A DNA stretch of 64,000 nucleotides from Desulfonatronovibrio magnus (GTDB lineage: Bacteria > Desulfobacterota > Desulfovibrionia > Desulfovibrionales > Desulfonatronovibrionaceae). The notes beneath the pieces were generated by a model. It was not told where the DNA came from. It saw nothing but the letters and a program-made list of their open reading frames with translations, and ran no database searches. Position numbers and translations under genes: made by a program. Below are positions 41,258 to 55,892 of the stretch, piece after piece; position 1 is the first letter of the stretch, and each line of letters opens with the position of its first letter. The stretch covers positions 62,001-126,000 of the forward strand of contig NZ_JYNP01000005.1 of NCBI RefSeq assembly GCF_000934755.1. Reading direction: 5' to 3'.

Positions 41258-43535
41258 CTGCCCCTTTTGGTAGAATTGCGCAGCCATCATCTGCAGGAAG
41301 CCTTCTGTTGCGGACAAAAACATTGCCCGGTCTTGATTTGGCCAGTTTTTTGGTGCCTGCAGCAAGCTTGCTGATCTGGTTGAGGGTCATGTTTTCAAAA
41401 CAGTCCACAATGGCCAGAGAAATGGAGATCATGGGAAAGTTTTTGTCCTGGCCATCTCTGTTTTTGGCCTGGATATAACCTCTTTTACGGTCTTCTTCGG
41501 AATAAAAGCTTTTCCCCAGCCTTTGGAAACACCTGACAATGGCTTTACAGATCCGGTCAGCTTTGTCAGTGCTCGTGATTATGATAAAATCATCTCCGCC
41601 TACATGACCGATAAAGTCATCGCCCAGACCATGTCTTCTGGTGGCCCATGTCAATACTTTGGCCATAAACTGGATTATCTGGTCTCCATGTTTAAAACCG
41701 TAAACGTCATTGTAGGCTTTAAAGTTATCCAGATCAGCATAAATAATGCTGATTTTACGACCATTCTTCCCTATTCTCGACTCAACCGCGCTTTCAATAT
41801 ACGTATTGCCAGGCAATCCGGTTAGGGGGTTAACGCCTTTTGCAATTTCAACCTGAATTTTGGTCAGGGTGTCCAGCATTTTCTGGACCGATACAGTACC
41901 GAGGTATCTGCCCTGGTCAGTAACAATAATATTGTCAAAATATTTGTACTTATTTCTTTTAACAGCCATGTTGGCCACCTGTTCCACGAGTTCGTCGGCA
42001 TCGACAATGAGCGGACTGGAGTCCATGAGGTTGGTAACATCACGACTATAGTAAAGGGCAACGCCATAAAAATTGCTGAGCTGCTGATCCAGGTGATGGC
42101 TCATAATCAGCCCCTCAGGTATTTCATTATCACAAACTACAATAGCTGAAATAGGATCATTGTCATCGCCTTCATCTTCGAAGTATGACTTTATACTGCT
42201 GATTTTAGTTTCTCTGGCAACAGCAACAGTTGTTTCAGTAAGTTCTCTGATTTTCATGCGCCCGAAAAATTTGGCATTGCTCAATGTTTCTTTGGGTATA
42301 TACGCTTTAAAGTTAAAAGAAGGCGCAGGCTTTGGGAATTCTGGTCGAGCCAGGAAGAAACCCTGACCGCTATGAGCGCCCATGGCAACAAGCGCTTCCA
42401 GCTGGTTACGTGTTTCAATGCCCTCAGCTATCACTTTGGCGTCCATTTTCTCTGCAAAAGTGATAATGGCTTCCACTAGTGCTCTTTTGGCGGGGTTGCT
42501 GTCCACGCCTCGAGTCAGACTCATATCTATCTTGATGAAATCAGGCTTGATTTCGGCTACGGAAAACAGACCATTATATCCTGCACCCAGATCATCTACT
42601 GCAACCATGTAGCCCTGTTGTCGATAATGGTTAAGGGATTCGAAAAACAATGTGAAATTTCTTGTACTGTGCCTTTCTGTAATTTCAAAAACTACATTGT
42701 CCGGTGTAAGTCCGTTTTGTTCGAGCAGGCGCATGGTTTCACCTGTTTTGAAGTTGGGATCTACCAGGGTTTGGGGATGGATATTTAGAAATATTTTCTG
42801 ATCACGCCCCAAAGGACCTATGGACTTAATAGCCTGTTCTCGACAGGTTCTTTCCAGCTGAAAAAGCATGCCAGTATCTTCGGCAAAATCAAAAAGGGCA
42901 AGGGGAGTATGAAACTGGCTGTTTTCAGGCCCTCTGGCCAGAGCCTCCCAGCCGATAATGTTATTGGTTCTAAAGTCCATAATGGGCTGATAAAGGGCTT
43001 TAATGCCTGGCAGCTCAATAATATTTCTAAGTTCCTGTAGAAGAGGAAGTTCATTTAATTCAAGCTTGCAGGCTGATGATTGTCGAGCCTGCATAGCAGC
43101 CTTATAGATACTTTCCTGGAATGTACTTCCATTATTGGTGATAAATGAGTAACCTGCTTTGAGGTCTGCCTTTTGTCCGGTCAGGGGAAAGAAGACTTTA
43201 TTGACCTCTTCTCTGACCTGAGGCCGAATTTTCACCAGAAGGTTTACAACGGCTTGTGGATCAGGCTGGTCTGTTTCAAATATGATGATGTGGCTGGAGT
43301 TATCTAACGCCTTAATTTCACTGAAGCCTCTAAGCAGGCCCGAGCAAAGTTTATGAAGACAGGTGTTCGCTTTGTCCATTGCCTGCAAGGTTACGGCTGA
43401 GCCAAAAAAACTTTCAAAAAGATGAAAGTCGTTTATCTCAAAATAAAGCAGTGCCATTTTGCGCTGGACAAATAAATTTCTGGAAACATTGATATTATGG
43501 AGTGACTGGGCCTGGGTAGTACTTTGGTATTGCAT
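41244..43535 (-). CDS. EAL-CBS-GGDEF cyclic-di-GMP protein
   Basis: A protein of about 763 residues. The EAL domain comes first, GWEALARGPENS (about 195) and later EITERHS, VAVDDLGAGYNGL, FIKIDMSL and VIAEGIETRNQ, with all metal and catalytic acids. Two CBS motifs follow (about 415-560). At the end is a GGDEF domain, NPLTGLPGNTYIE, DLDNFKAYND and HVGGDDFIIIT (GGDDF, accepted by active cyclases). It may both make and break cyclic di-GMP, with CBS domains sensing a nucleotide. The frame is open to a GTG at 43577, but that part lies in a duplicated sequence, so I use ATG 43535. Its last codons, GAAIAV and stop, fall in repeat E5, so the end is a little altered. Confidence 0.9.
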   Translation of the reverse strand: MQYQSTTQAQSLHNINVSRNLFVQRKMALLYFEINDFHLFESFFGSAVTLQAMDKANTCLHKLCSGLLRGFSEIKALDNSSHIIIFETDQPDPQAVVNLLVKIRPQVREEVNKVFFPLTGQKADLKAGYSFITNNGSTFQESIYKAAMQARQSSACKLELNELPLLQELRNIIELPGIKALYQPIMDFRTNNIIGWEALARGPENSQFHTPLALFDFAEDTGMLFQLERTCREQAIKSIGPLGRDQKIFLNIHPQTLVDPNFKTGETMRLLEQNGLTPDNVVFEITERHSTRNFTLFFESLNHYRQQGYMVAVDDLGAGYNGLFSVAEIKPDFIKIDMSLTRGVDSNPAKRALVEAIITFAEKMDAKVIAEGIETRNQLEALVAMGAHSGQGFFLARPEFPKPAPSFNFKAYIPKETLSNAKFFGRMKIRELTETTVAVARETKISSIKSYFEDEGDDNDPISAIVVCDNEIPEGLIMSHHLDQQLSNFYGVALYYSRDVTNLMDSSPLIVDADELVEQVANMAVKRNKYKYFDNIIVTDQGRYLGTVSVQKMLDTLTKIQVEIAKGVNPLTGLPGNTYIESAVESRIGKNGRKISIIYADLDNFKAYNDVYGFKHGDQIIQFMAKVLTWATRRHGLGDDFIGHVGGDDFIIITSTDKADRICKAIVRCFQRLGKSFYSEEDRKRGYIQAKNRDGQDKNFPMISISLAIVDCFENMTLNQISKLAAGTKKLAKSRPGNVFVRNRRLPADDGCAILPKGAAIAV

Positions 43536-43585
43536 TTTTTTTGAGCGCCATGGTTTAGTTGAAAGTCCGGCGTTCACTGCATGGG
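43512..43585. repeat. Direct repeat, copy 1 (second at 43849-43921)
   Basis: CTGGGTAGT, then TTTTTTTGAGCGCCATGG, TTAGTTGAA and CACTGCATGGG are shared with 43849-43921. Copy 1 includes the start of the EAL-GGDEF gene (minus strand); copy 2 lies before the MFS gene and looks like a copied gene start. Between them there is no gene. Confidence 0.75.
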
Positions 43586-43972
43586 TGCTGTTAGTGAACG
43601 CCGAACAAGACTCAGGAGGCGTATACCTTTCTGTTTTCAGGAGGCACAGAAAAAGATAAGACGCTTGCCCGGCACCCTTAGCCGGACGAGTCTCTGATAA
43701 TCAATAAATATGTAGCTCACGTGACGTAAATGTATCTTTTAGGTCACATATGGAAGGAAGTGGATATTTGGTAACGCATCAATATCAGGAAAAAATGAAA
43801 CGGACTCAATACCGTATTTTTCTTTCCAATCCTTGACAATACATGAGTCTGGGTAGTGATTTGGTATTGCTTTTTTTTGAGCGCCATGGTTTAGTTGAAG
43901 CTCCTACTTTCACTGCATGGGGTTATTCTTATCAAGTTTCAAAATTCACTGAGTGTTCCCGGAAACAGGGCC

Positions 43973-45133
43973 ATGAAAAAATGGGTTGCGCTTCTGGCTC
44001 TTCTCACGGCATTTCCTCCTCTTTCCACCAACATGTACCTGCCAGCCATGCCCGAGCTTGCTAATCAATGGCAGGAACCATTCTGGGTGATCAACCTGAC
44101 CCTGGTTCTGTTTTTTCTTATTTTCAGCATTTTTCTGCTGGTCTATGGACCATTATCGGACCGATTTGGAAGAAGAGCTGTGCTGCAAGCGGGGATCTCG
44201 ATTTTTATTCTGGCCAGTATAATGTGCGCTTTTTGCCAGAATGTGGTCAGCCTTATTATTGTCCGAATGATTCAGGCTGCCGGGGCCGCATCAGCGGCTG
44301 CTTTAGCTCTGGCTATTACCAAGGATGTGTTTGAGGATATTCAAAGAGAGAAGGTGCTTGCTTATATTGCCATGGTAGTGGCAATGTCTCCCATGGTAGG
44401 TCCGGTAATAGGCGGCTGGTCTCTGACATTATTTTCATGGCAAGCAATTTTTATCATTCTGGCAATCATGGGTTTAATCGGTCTTATGGGAGTCTGCAGA
44501 ATGCCCGAGACCCTGCCTGTAGATGAAAGAACTGCCCGGGTTGAGCTTTTTTCAGGCTATCTCGCCTTGTTGCTCAACAAAAGGTATATTGCTCTGACCT
44601 CGTTGACCACCTGTAGCACAATTCCTTTATTTGCCTTTGTAGCAGCTTCGTCTGAGATATACATTTCCGAATATGGGCTAAGTCCCAAAGCTTATGGATA
44701 TTTTTTCGGTTTTAATGCCCTGGCTTTAATGGCTGGTTCCTTTACATGCATCAGGATAGTAAAAAAGGTCATGTCCCGTAATATTTTGATTTTAGGGTTT
44801 ATGGGAATCGCTCTTGGTGGAGTCTGGTTGTATTTTGGGAACAATGAAGGGCCCTGGGATCTTGCATTGCCAATGTCTGTCATGTCTTTTTCACTGGGAC
44901 TGAGCCGACCCCCAAGTCATAATCTGGTGCTTAAGCAGGTTCAGAAAGGAACAGGAGCAGCATCATCCATGCTTATGTTTGCCATGATGACCACAGGAGC
45001 AGGGGGTATGTGGTTTATATCTCTTGGCTGGAGTGAAGTGACAAATGTGCTTGGTCTTATGGGTATGTGCTTTGCGAGTTTTGGTCTGGTCAGCTGGATT
45101 ATGATCCTGAAGTTCTCATCAAGGCCATGGTAA
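43973..45133 (+). CDS. Bcr/CflA-type MFS drug transporter
   Basis: About 386 residues and 12 membrane helices. MFS loop 2-3 has GPLSDRFGRRAVLQAG, and helix 4-5 has VRMIQAAGAASAAALALAI with the proline-rich antiporter motif C (AMSPMVGPVIGGW). The N-terminus AFPPLSTNMYLPAMPEL is typical of Bcr/CflA. Such pumps export bicyclomycin, chloramphenicol-like drugs or sulfonamides; the substrate is not predictable. I start at MKKWVALL (43973), since the preceding 26 codons of open frame lie in the direct repeat. No good Shine-Dalgarno is seen. Confidence 0.88.
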   Translation: MKKWVALLALLTAFPPLSTNMYLPAMPELANQWQEPFWVINLTLVLFFLIFSIFLLVYGPLSDRFGRRAVLQAGISIFILASIMCAFCQNVVSLIIVRMIQAAGAASAAALALAITKDVFEDIQREKVLAYIAMVVAMSPMVGPVIGGWSLTLFSWQAIFIILAIMGLIGLMGVCRMPETLPVDERTARVELFSGYLALLLNKRYIALTSLTTCSTIPLFAFVAASSEIYISEYGLSPKAYGYFFGFNALALMAGSFTCIRIVKKVMSRNILILGFMGIALGGVWLYFGNNEGPWDLALPMSVMSFSLGLSRPPSHNLVLKQVQKGTGAASSMLMFAMMTTGAGGMWFISLGWSEVTNVLGLMGMCFASFGLVSWIMILKFSSRPW

Positions 45134-45202
45134 CAGCAATTGAAAGCAGATCATTGCTCTGAATGTCAAGCTAAGCAGGTAATGCAATGCATTAGCAGTA
45201 AA

Positions 45203-45745
45203 TAGTTGTAAGCTTCTCACCTGGGGGCCCGGGATCGAGTCTGGGAGTAATTTTACGAGTCTGTCACTTTTCTGAAAATTGGGACAGTCCCCGCGAGGTA
45301 CTATAAAAAGGATTGATGCTGCATTGGTTTCTGGAAGTAATTTGCTTTAATGATAAAATTTACACAGCGAGGGACAGTCCCTGTGCCAGGCGCAAAGCTC
45401 TCATCTTTGACGGAACTTTTCTGGTAATTGAGAATCAATCATATGTAAAAATCTTAAAATTGTGAAAACTATAACCGTCTGATTTTGTTGATAATTTGGT
45501 TTTAGTTACTTAGAAGCTTCTCACCTGGGGGCCCGGGATCGAGTCTGGGAGTAACTAAATATCAGCCTTAGCACGTTTGAGATTGCCGCGCTCGAAGACT
45601 CGCTCGCAATGACACCTGAGCTGTCAGGGATGTAGTTGCTGAAAACCTGTCACCCACGAGGGAGCCTAAGCGACCGAACTAATCTGTATGGTAAAGCCAT
45701 AATGACTTGATTTTATTACTTATACGATTGTAGTTACTTGTAGGA
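45203..45745. repeat. Composite repeat field: boundary repeats, E4 copy 3 and REP pair
   Basis: Boundary (TTCTCACCTGGGGGCCCGGG, 45212 and 45521), E4 (about 45273-45440, without the GCCTCCGGGCAGG part) and an inverted pair of CATTGCGAG REPs (about 45570-45690), ending GTAGTTACTTGTAGG. Same order as at 6.1-6.7 kb. Nothing gene-like from 45134 to 45914. Confidence 0.75.
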
Positions 45746-45914
45746 AGAACACCATTCTGGAGTTTCTTCTTGACTTGAAATTATGCTTTGAGGTAAAAAA
45801 TTAATCTTGGTCTTTTCTTTTTCTGTATAATGTTGTTAAAATTAATTCCCGACTAAAGTGATGGTTTTTTAGCTTTTACTTGCCTGTCCATGTCCTTTTA
45901 TTCACAAGGTGCTT

Positions 45915-50222
<4,308 letters not shown>

Positions 50223-50321
50223 GGTTGGCACAATTGCGATGTATAGACATTGGCCCCATGGATCAAATCTTAATCAACCCGAATGGCTTAAACTGTTTAC
50301 AGGGTGCCTCAGTCTGGAGGC

Positions 50322-50375
50322 GACTTCCTGCCGGCTGAGCTTTAGTATTCTGCAGGATGCAGGCTCCACTCATCA
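50322..50375. repeat. REP double hairpin, inverted copy
   Basis: GGCGACTTCCTGCCGGCTG and CTGCAGGATGCAGGCTCCAC, the reverse of the repeat at 5766. It lies between the convergent kinase and DUF362 genes. Confidence 0.7.
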
Positions 50376-50423
50376 AGGCAGTTATTCCCAGGTTCGGTCC
50401 TGGTCAATCAGGGTGAGACTTTT

Positions 50424-51539
50424 CTACCTTTTTTGAAGTAAGCGCAGAAATCGTCCTGACAGCCTGATGGCATTTTCAGGACACATTTCCTGACAGCAGT
50501 AACAGTGAATGCATCCTTTCTTGTCCAAACGTGGACCTTCAGACGACATCTTCATTGCTTTTACCGGGCAGTGGCCGGCGCATATGCCGCAGGCTGTACA
50601 ACGGTGACTCACAACTTCAGGCAGACAATTGGCCCATCTTGACAGGTATCTGTTAAGGATGATTCCAGCAAGTCCAGGCACAAAGGTTCTGGGAAACCTG
50701 AATCCTTTGACCTTGGGCACTTTTCCAGTAATGTTCATTAACTTGAGGTCTGACTGTCCCAGTTCTCTTGCTGCTGCCACTTGCAAATGCGGCACTGCAG
50801 CTGGTTTGTGACCCAGCATGTGGATTGCTGCGCAGTCAAGTGTAACAGCATTTTCAGAAGCCATAATCTGGCTTAGATGCACAGGTTTCCCATTGGAAGG
50901 TCCGTTGCCTTCCATGGCCATAATGGCGTCCATTATATTCAGCTCAGGTGGGCGGATCTGATATATATCTACAAGGCCATGGGCGAATTGAAGGGGTGTT
51001 GGGCAGGCTGCATGCACACGCATTTTATCAGCTCCAACAATATAGCCGAAAGTATTCTTGACTGCACCGGTCAGTACTGTCAGAGAGTGGGTCTTGAGTT
51101 TTGGCAGGTTAATAAGCTCATCTGCATCAAGAATTTCTCCTGATACAGTGATTTGGGAAAAATAGTCAGACTTGACCTTGATCCGAACTGGGTTCAACCC
51201 AAGGTTTATGTAGGAGTCTCCGGAGCATTCCAGAAGCCCGCATTCCCGGGCTGCCCTTTGGGAACGTCCATATCCGCCCATACCGGGATTGTCGCCCACC
51301 ATAACCCGGGCACCACAATCTTTAAGTTTGCGAATTACAGCGCTGACCAGGGCAGGATGGGTTGTCACCGCTTTTTGCGGTGCATGAGCACCAAGTATGT
51401 TGGGTTTGACCAGAATATTACTGTTTTTTCTGTTGGCTGGAAATAGAGATAGTATTTCCTCGACAATGCTGTCCAGTGAATGATCATACTGTCCTTCAGT
51501 AATATAAACTGTTGAGCTATGCTGTGGTTGTTGATTCAC
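50424..51539 (-). CDS. DUF362 protein with two 4Fe-4S clusters
   Basis: About 371 residues. The DUF362 part has VKPNILGAHAPQKAVTTHPA (about 44-63) and VGDNPGMGGYGRSQRAAREC. The C-terminus is a bacterial ferredoxin: CTACGICAGHCP (about 315) and CIHCYCCQEMCP (about 342), each with three cysteines plus CP. Such proteins are thought to be iron-sulfur redox proteins of anaerobes; reaction unknown. The long open frame could start at TTG 51596 inside a repeat, but GTG at 51539 (MNQQPQHSSTVYI) has AGGTGA before it and fits better. Confidence 0.85.
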   Translation of the reverse strand: MNQQPQHSSTVYITEGQYDHSLDSIVEEILSLFPANRKNSNILVKPNILGAHAPQKAVTTHPALVSAVIRKLKDCGARVMVGDNPGMGGYGRSQRAARECGLLECSGDSYINLGLNPVRIKVKSDYFSQITVSGEILDADELINLPKLKTHSLTVLTGAVKNTFGYIVGADKMRVHAACPTPLQFAHGLVDIYQIRPPELNIMDAIMAMEGNGPSNGKPVHLSQIMASENAVTLDCAAIHMLGHKPAAVPHLQVAAARELGQSDLKLMNITGKVPKVKGFRFPRTFVPGLAGIILNRYLSRWANCLPEVVSHRCTACGICAGHCPVKAMKMSSEGPRLDKKGCIHCYCCQEMCPENAIRLSGRFLRLLQKR

Positions 51540-51574
51540 GCTTAAATCACCTGTAAACCTGTTTTCAATAAAAA

Positions 51575-51815
51575 GCTCCTCACCCGGGCGGACCAAGACC
51601 GAACGTGTGAGTAACTAAAAAATCAACCTTAACACGAGATTGCTTCGCTTCGCTCGCAATAAGGATTGCCGCGCTCGAAGACTCGCTCGCAATGACACCT
51701 GAGCTGTCAGAGATGTAGTTGCTCAATACCTGTCACCCACGAGGGAGCCTAAGGGGCCGAAGCAATCTGTGTGTTAAAGCCATAATGTTTTGAATTTATT
51801 ATATATACGACTGTA
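51575..51815. repeat. Boundary repeat and multiple CATTGCGAG REPs
   Basis: CTCCTCACCCGGGCGGACC, GACCGAACGTGTGAGTAAC, then REP arms GAGATTGCTTCGCTTCGC, GATTGCCGCGCTCGAAG and the GAAGCAATCTGTGTG end. Closes with GTAGTTACGTGTAAG. Third example of this boundary-core-boundary layout. Confidence 0.7.
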
Positions 51816-51835
51816 GTTACGTGTAAGAACGTTCA

Positions 51836-52688
51836 CTAAACCTGTTCCCATTCAAACCCCACGATATTTCGTTTCTCGCGGTCAAACTCCACACCGATAA
51901 GGTAGATGGTTTCCGCTTCTAAGCGGTATTTGTCAGCATAGCCTTTGATCTTGATTTGTTCTAAGGCACTGCCCGGGGTCTGGTCCAGATCTAAAACCTT
52001 GAACTCAAAGATGAAGGCCCGGTTTTCCAGGAGTACAGTCATGTCTATGCGTCCATGGCTTGTAGATTCTTCAGGTCGTGTGTCCAGGCCAAGTCCTGCA
52101 AAGTAACAATAAAATACTGAACAGTAGTAGCCTTCATATCTGGCCAGATTATTCCTGCGGTACCAGTCGTTGGGGATGGAGGCAAACAGGGAATGGAAAA
52201 CTGCTTCCAGGTCTTCAATCTGGCCGCGGCGCAAAGCATTCCACGAGAACTACCACATGACCGTATTTGCGGGCTGTGTTTTCTATGAGCTGCCCAAAAC
52301 GCCCGGAAATGGTTTGAAATGCGCAATGGACGCCGAGTCGCTTTTAATGCAGTGTAAGTTGTTCCCAGATTTTTTCCTCCAACCGATTTCGGTAACTGGA
52401 AACCCCTTCTCCAAAAGAAAATCGGATAACCGGATATTGTGTCTCCCAGTCCCAATGTTCCTCGAGCCACAAGCCCTTAAAGAGTTGACGATTACCTTCA
52501 AAGGCCTCCTTGAGGGTATCCACAAGCAGGGACTTGCCAAAACGTCTGGGACGGGAAAGGAAGTAGTAAGAACCATTTTCCACCAGTTCATGAACAAATC
52601 TCGATTTGTCCACGGAGGCGTAGTCTTCGTTTATAATTTTGCTTAGTGTAGCAATACCTATGGGCAGTTTTTTCATAATGCGCCTCAC
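51836..52688 (-). pseudogene. Broken AAA-ATPase-like / DUF1703 nuclease gene, middle deleted
   Basis: From 52688 (MRRIMKKLPIGIATL) the minus strand has SFYFLSRPRRFGKSLL-like sequence (YYFLSRPRRFGKSLLVDTL, about 42-60), the P-loop region of the AAA-ATPase_like family. After a frame change it reads ISGRFGQLIENTARKYGHVV, ending at the Walker-B strand. It then jumps to RRGQIEDLEAVFHSLFASIP and the C-terminal nuclease GRIDMTVLLENRAFIFEFKV. Full-length relatives have about 510-520 residues; here about 280 codons in the middle are gone and the frame is broken. Same style of damage as the genes at 1 and 29.6 kb. Confidence 0.85.
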
Positions 52689-55600
52689 TAAGGGTGGTTA
52701 GTCTTTGGCCTGAAAAATAAGTAGTAACTTATGGGAATCAGGATCAGAGTAAACATTGTGGAGGCAATAAGCCCAAAAATCAGGGCCCAGGCCAGTCCGG
52801 AAAAAACTGGGTCCCTGGTTATGGGCCAGACCCCAATGGCTGTAGTCAGAGCAGTAAGCACAATAGGTCTTAACCTGACTGCGCCGCTTTGCAGGATTGC
52901 CTCAGTAAGATCCAGCCCTTTTTTTAGAGCTGAGCTGATAAAATCAATAAGCACCAGGGAATTACGAATAACTATTCCGCCCAAAGCAATCATGCCGATC
53001 ATGGCAGTTGCTGTAAAAAAGACCGGATCGGCAAAGCCGTCCACTTCTTTGCCAACTATCAGATTCAAAAGAAAGAATCCAGGCATGATGCCCATCAGGG
53101 TCAAAGGAATGGCAGACATTATAAGCAGGGGCAGTCCCAGGGATCCAGTCTGAATGATTAACAGCAGATAAATAGCACCCAGAGCAAATGCAAAGGCCAG
53201 TCCGAGATCTCTGAACACATCTATGGTTATTTTCCATTCTCCTTCACCTTGCCAGTCCACAATAAAACCTTGAGGGAGCGGGTTGGCCTTGAGGCTGGAC
53301 TTCATATCCAGAATGGCTTCACCTGGAGGCTGTCCAGCCATTTCTGCAGTAACATAAACTACACGGCGCAGATTTTTATGCAGGACAGGCTCGTCTGCAG
53401 CAACTTTTTCAAAGTGTCCCAGTTCGCCTATGGGGATGAGATGGCCGGTTTGAGAGACCATTTGCAACTGCTCAAGATTTGTTATGCCTGCCCGTTTTTC
53501 TAAGGGCAGGACAATGCGGATATCAAGGGCTTCCCTGTTATTGGCGCTGTGCAACTGAGCCGGAGTTGCTCCTTTAATGAAAATATTCATATTTTGCATT
53601 ATTTCCCGGGCATCTAAGCCATGAAGTGCTGCCTTGGTTCGATCCAGGACAAAATCATAACGCTTGTGCGGGTATTGGGCGCTGTAATCCACATCCCGGA
53701 TAAATTCCTTTTCCATCATTATTTTTTTCACATGCTCTGCTGCGGATATCATTTCCGGGTATGTTTTATGAGGTTCAGCATATATTTCTGCCACTATGGT
53801 AGCCAGCACAGGCGGTCCAGGGGGAACTTCCACTAGCTCCATTACAGCTCCATATCTTAGAGCGATGTTCTCCAGATCCCTTCGCATGGAAAGTATCAGT
53901 GCATGGCTGTCAGTCGTTCTTTCTTTTCTGGGCAGAAGATTTATGCGGATATCGCCCTGATTGGCTCTTTCTCTGGCATAGTACTGTCTGACCATGGCGT
54001 TGAAGTCCATGGGGGAAGACATGCCGGCATAGCTGGTAAAAGTTGTTATCTCGGGGATGTAGGAAAAATACGCTTCAAAATCTCGCAAAACAGCGTCTGT
54101 CTGCTCCAGAGTAGAACCTTCAGGCATATTTATTACGACCTGAAATTCATCCTTATTGTCAAACGGGAGCATCTTCAGGGGTACAAATCTGAATATGGCC
54201 AGAGAAACAGCTGTCAGAAGCATGACTGCAACCAGGGCGAACAGGGCGCGGCGCAGCCAGGGTGAGTTCAGGAAAGGAAGCATGATTTTTCTGTAGCCGT
54301 GCGAAAGCCAGTTTGGAACTCCCTGATGTTCTGATACAGTGCTGCTTACAGGTGTGCTCTTTAAAAAACGGTGGCACAGCCATGGTACTATGGTTACAGC
54401 ACATAATGTAGAAAATGTAACTGTCAGGGGAACATTGGCAGCCATGGGGGCCATGTAGGGTCCCATCATGCCGGTTATGAAAAAAAGAGGCAGGAAGCAG
54501 GCAATAATGGCCAGGGTAGACATGACCACAGGTACAAGCACTTCGCTGACCCCGCTGAGCACAGCGTTTGCCGGATCCTTTCCTCCCATGGCCATATGAC
54601 GTTTAACATTGTCCACATTGGTAATGGGGTCGTCTACAACGAGTCCGAGAGAGAGGATAAGTGCAAAAAGGGTGACCCGGTTGATGGTGTAGCCAAGCAG
54701 GTAGCTGCCAAAAAGGGCCAGTGAAAAACTTACTGGTATGGCCAGTCCCACCACCAGTGCCGGACGCCATCCAAGAGTAAGGCTTAGGACCAGAACTACC
54801 GTAGTAACAGCAAAGAACAGGGAGCGAAAAAGATCGCTGACCTTTTCATGGGCAGTCAGGCCATAATTACGGGTGACTTCAGTGTAAACGCCTGAAGGCA
54901 AAAAAACTTCTGCCAGTTCATCCAGTTTGTCAAGAATACTGTCTGCCACAGCCACAGCACTGGCTCCCTGTTTTTTGGCCAGGGCCAGGGTGACTGAAGG
55001 CATAGACAACGGTAAGTGCTGCATTGAAGCACTTTTCTGATAACTTTCAGATAAACCCAGGCGGGTATAGTACTCAGGTTCGGCTGGGCCGTAGGTAACA
55101 CGGGCTACATCTTTTAAATATACAGGCAGGCCATCTATGTTCTCGATTACCAGATCAGCTACCTGATCCTCATGGGTAAGCCAGGCATCTCCCAGTACCT
55201 GAAAAAGCCTGTTGCCCTGGGGAAAATGCCCCAAAGTCAGAGAGTAATCAGCATTGTCTATGGCCTGATATATCCGGGCTGGTGAAATCCCCCGGCCAGC
55301 CATGGCCTGCGGGTCTAACTCCACCAGAACCTGGCCACGCCTGCCGCCGTAAACCCCGGTTCTGGATACGTTTTCAACTTCAGACAGCCTGGCCAGGAGT
55401 TCGACACCAAATCGGCGTAGTTCATAATCACTGTATTTATCAGAAAAAAGTGTAATATTTAGAATGGGAACATCATCAATACTTACAGGTTTGATTATCC
55501 AGTCCGACACTATGGAAGGGACCTGATCCTTGTGCATGAAGATCTGGTTGTGCAGCCGGACCAGGGATTCTTCCAAGTTCTGGCCCACAAAAAAGCGTAC

Positions 55601-55891
55601 GGTTACAATTGCTCTGTCTCTTTGTGAACTGGAGTAAACATATTCGACACCGTTTAATTGCCACAAGAGTTTTTCCAGCCTGGTTGCCACGAGTTTTTCC
55701 ACTTCCCGGGCGCTTGCTCCTGGTACATCCACTATGACATCTGCCATGGGCACCACAATTTGCGGCTCTTCTTCATGCGGAGTAATGTTCATGGCCAGAA
55801 TGCCGAGAGAAAGGGACAGGAAAAGCAGAATCGGGGCAAGATAGGAAGTGATAAAAGGCTTAAGGAAGGACTGGACGGGAGTGCTGGGCAT
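52688..55891 (-). CDS. RND efflux pump inner-membrane subunit (AcrB/HAE-like)
   Basis: About 1067 residues with 12 membrane helices and two large periplasmic loops typical of RND pumps. TM4 has the proton-relay pair within LSLGLVVDDPITNVDNVKRH (two aspartates, about 396-415). The N-terminus PFITSYLAPILLFLSLSLGI and the porter part VDVPGASAREVEKLVATRLE fit AcrB/CzcA relatives without heavy-metal motif. The open frame begins at 55936, overlapping the adaptor gene, but MPSTPVQSFL at 55891 is two bases past the adaptor stop and has GGAAGG upstream. Together they export drugs or lipophilic molecules; an outer-membrane TolC partner is not in the window. Confidence 0.9.
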   Translation of the reverse strand: MPSTPVQSFLKPFITSYLAPILLFLSLSLGILAMNITPHEEEPQIVVPMADVIVDVPGASAREVEKLVATRLEKLLWQLNGVEYVYSSSQRDRAIVTVRFFVGQNLEESLVRLHNQIFMHKDQVPSIVSDWIIKPVSIDDVPILNITLFSDKYSDYELRRFGVELLARLSEVENVSRTGVYGGRRGQVLVELDPQAMAGRGISPARIYQAIDNADYSLTLGHFPQGNRLFQVLGDAWLTHEDQVADLVIENIDGLPVYLKDVARVTYGPAEPEYYTRLGLSESYQKSASMQHLPLSMPSVTLALAKKQGASAVAVADSILDKLDELAEVFLPSGVYTEVTRNYGLTAHEKVSDLFRSLFFAVTTVVLVLSLTLGWRPALVVGLAIPVSFSLALFGSYLLGYTINRVTLFALILSLGLVVDDPITNVDNVKRHMAMGGKDPANAVLSGVSEVLVPVVMSTLAIIACFLPLFFITGMMGPYMAPMAANVPLTVTFSTLCAVTIVPWLCHRFLKSTPVSSTVSEHQGVPNWLSHGYRKIMLPFLNSPWLRRALFALVAVMLLTAVSLAIFRFVPLKMLPFDNKDEFQVVINMPEGSTLEQTDAVLRDFEAYFSYIPEITTFTSYAGMSSPMDFNAMVRQYYARERANQGDIRINLLPRKERTTDSHALILSMRRDLENIALRYGAVMELVEVPPGPPVLATIVAEIYAEPHKTYPEMISAAEHVKKIMMEKEFIRDVDYSAQYPHKRYDFVLDRTKAALHGLDAREIMQNMNIFIKGATPAQLHSANNREALDIRIVLPLEKRAGITNLEQLQMVSQTGHLIPIGELGHFEKVAADEPVLHKNLRRVVYVTAEMAGQPPGEAILDMKSSLKANPLPQGFIVDWQGEGEWKITIDVFRDLGLAFAFALGAIYLLLIIQTGSLGLPLLIMSAIPLTLMGIMPGFFLLNLIVGKEVDGFADPVFFTATAMIGMIALGGIVIRNSLVLIDFISSALKKGLDLTEAILQSGAVRLRPIVLTALTTAIGVWPITRDPVFSGLAWALIFGLIASTMFTLILIPISYYLFFRPKTNHP

Positions 55892-55892
55892 A

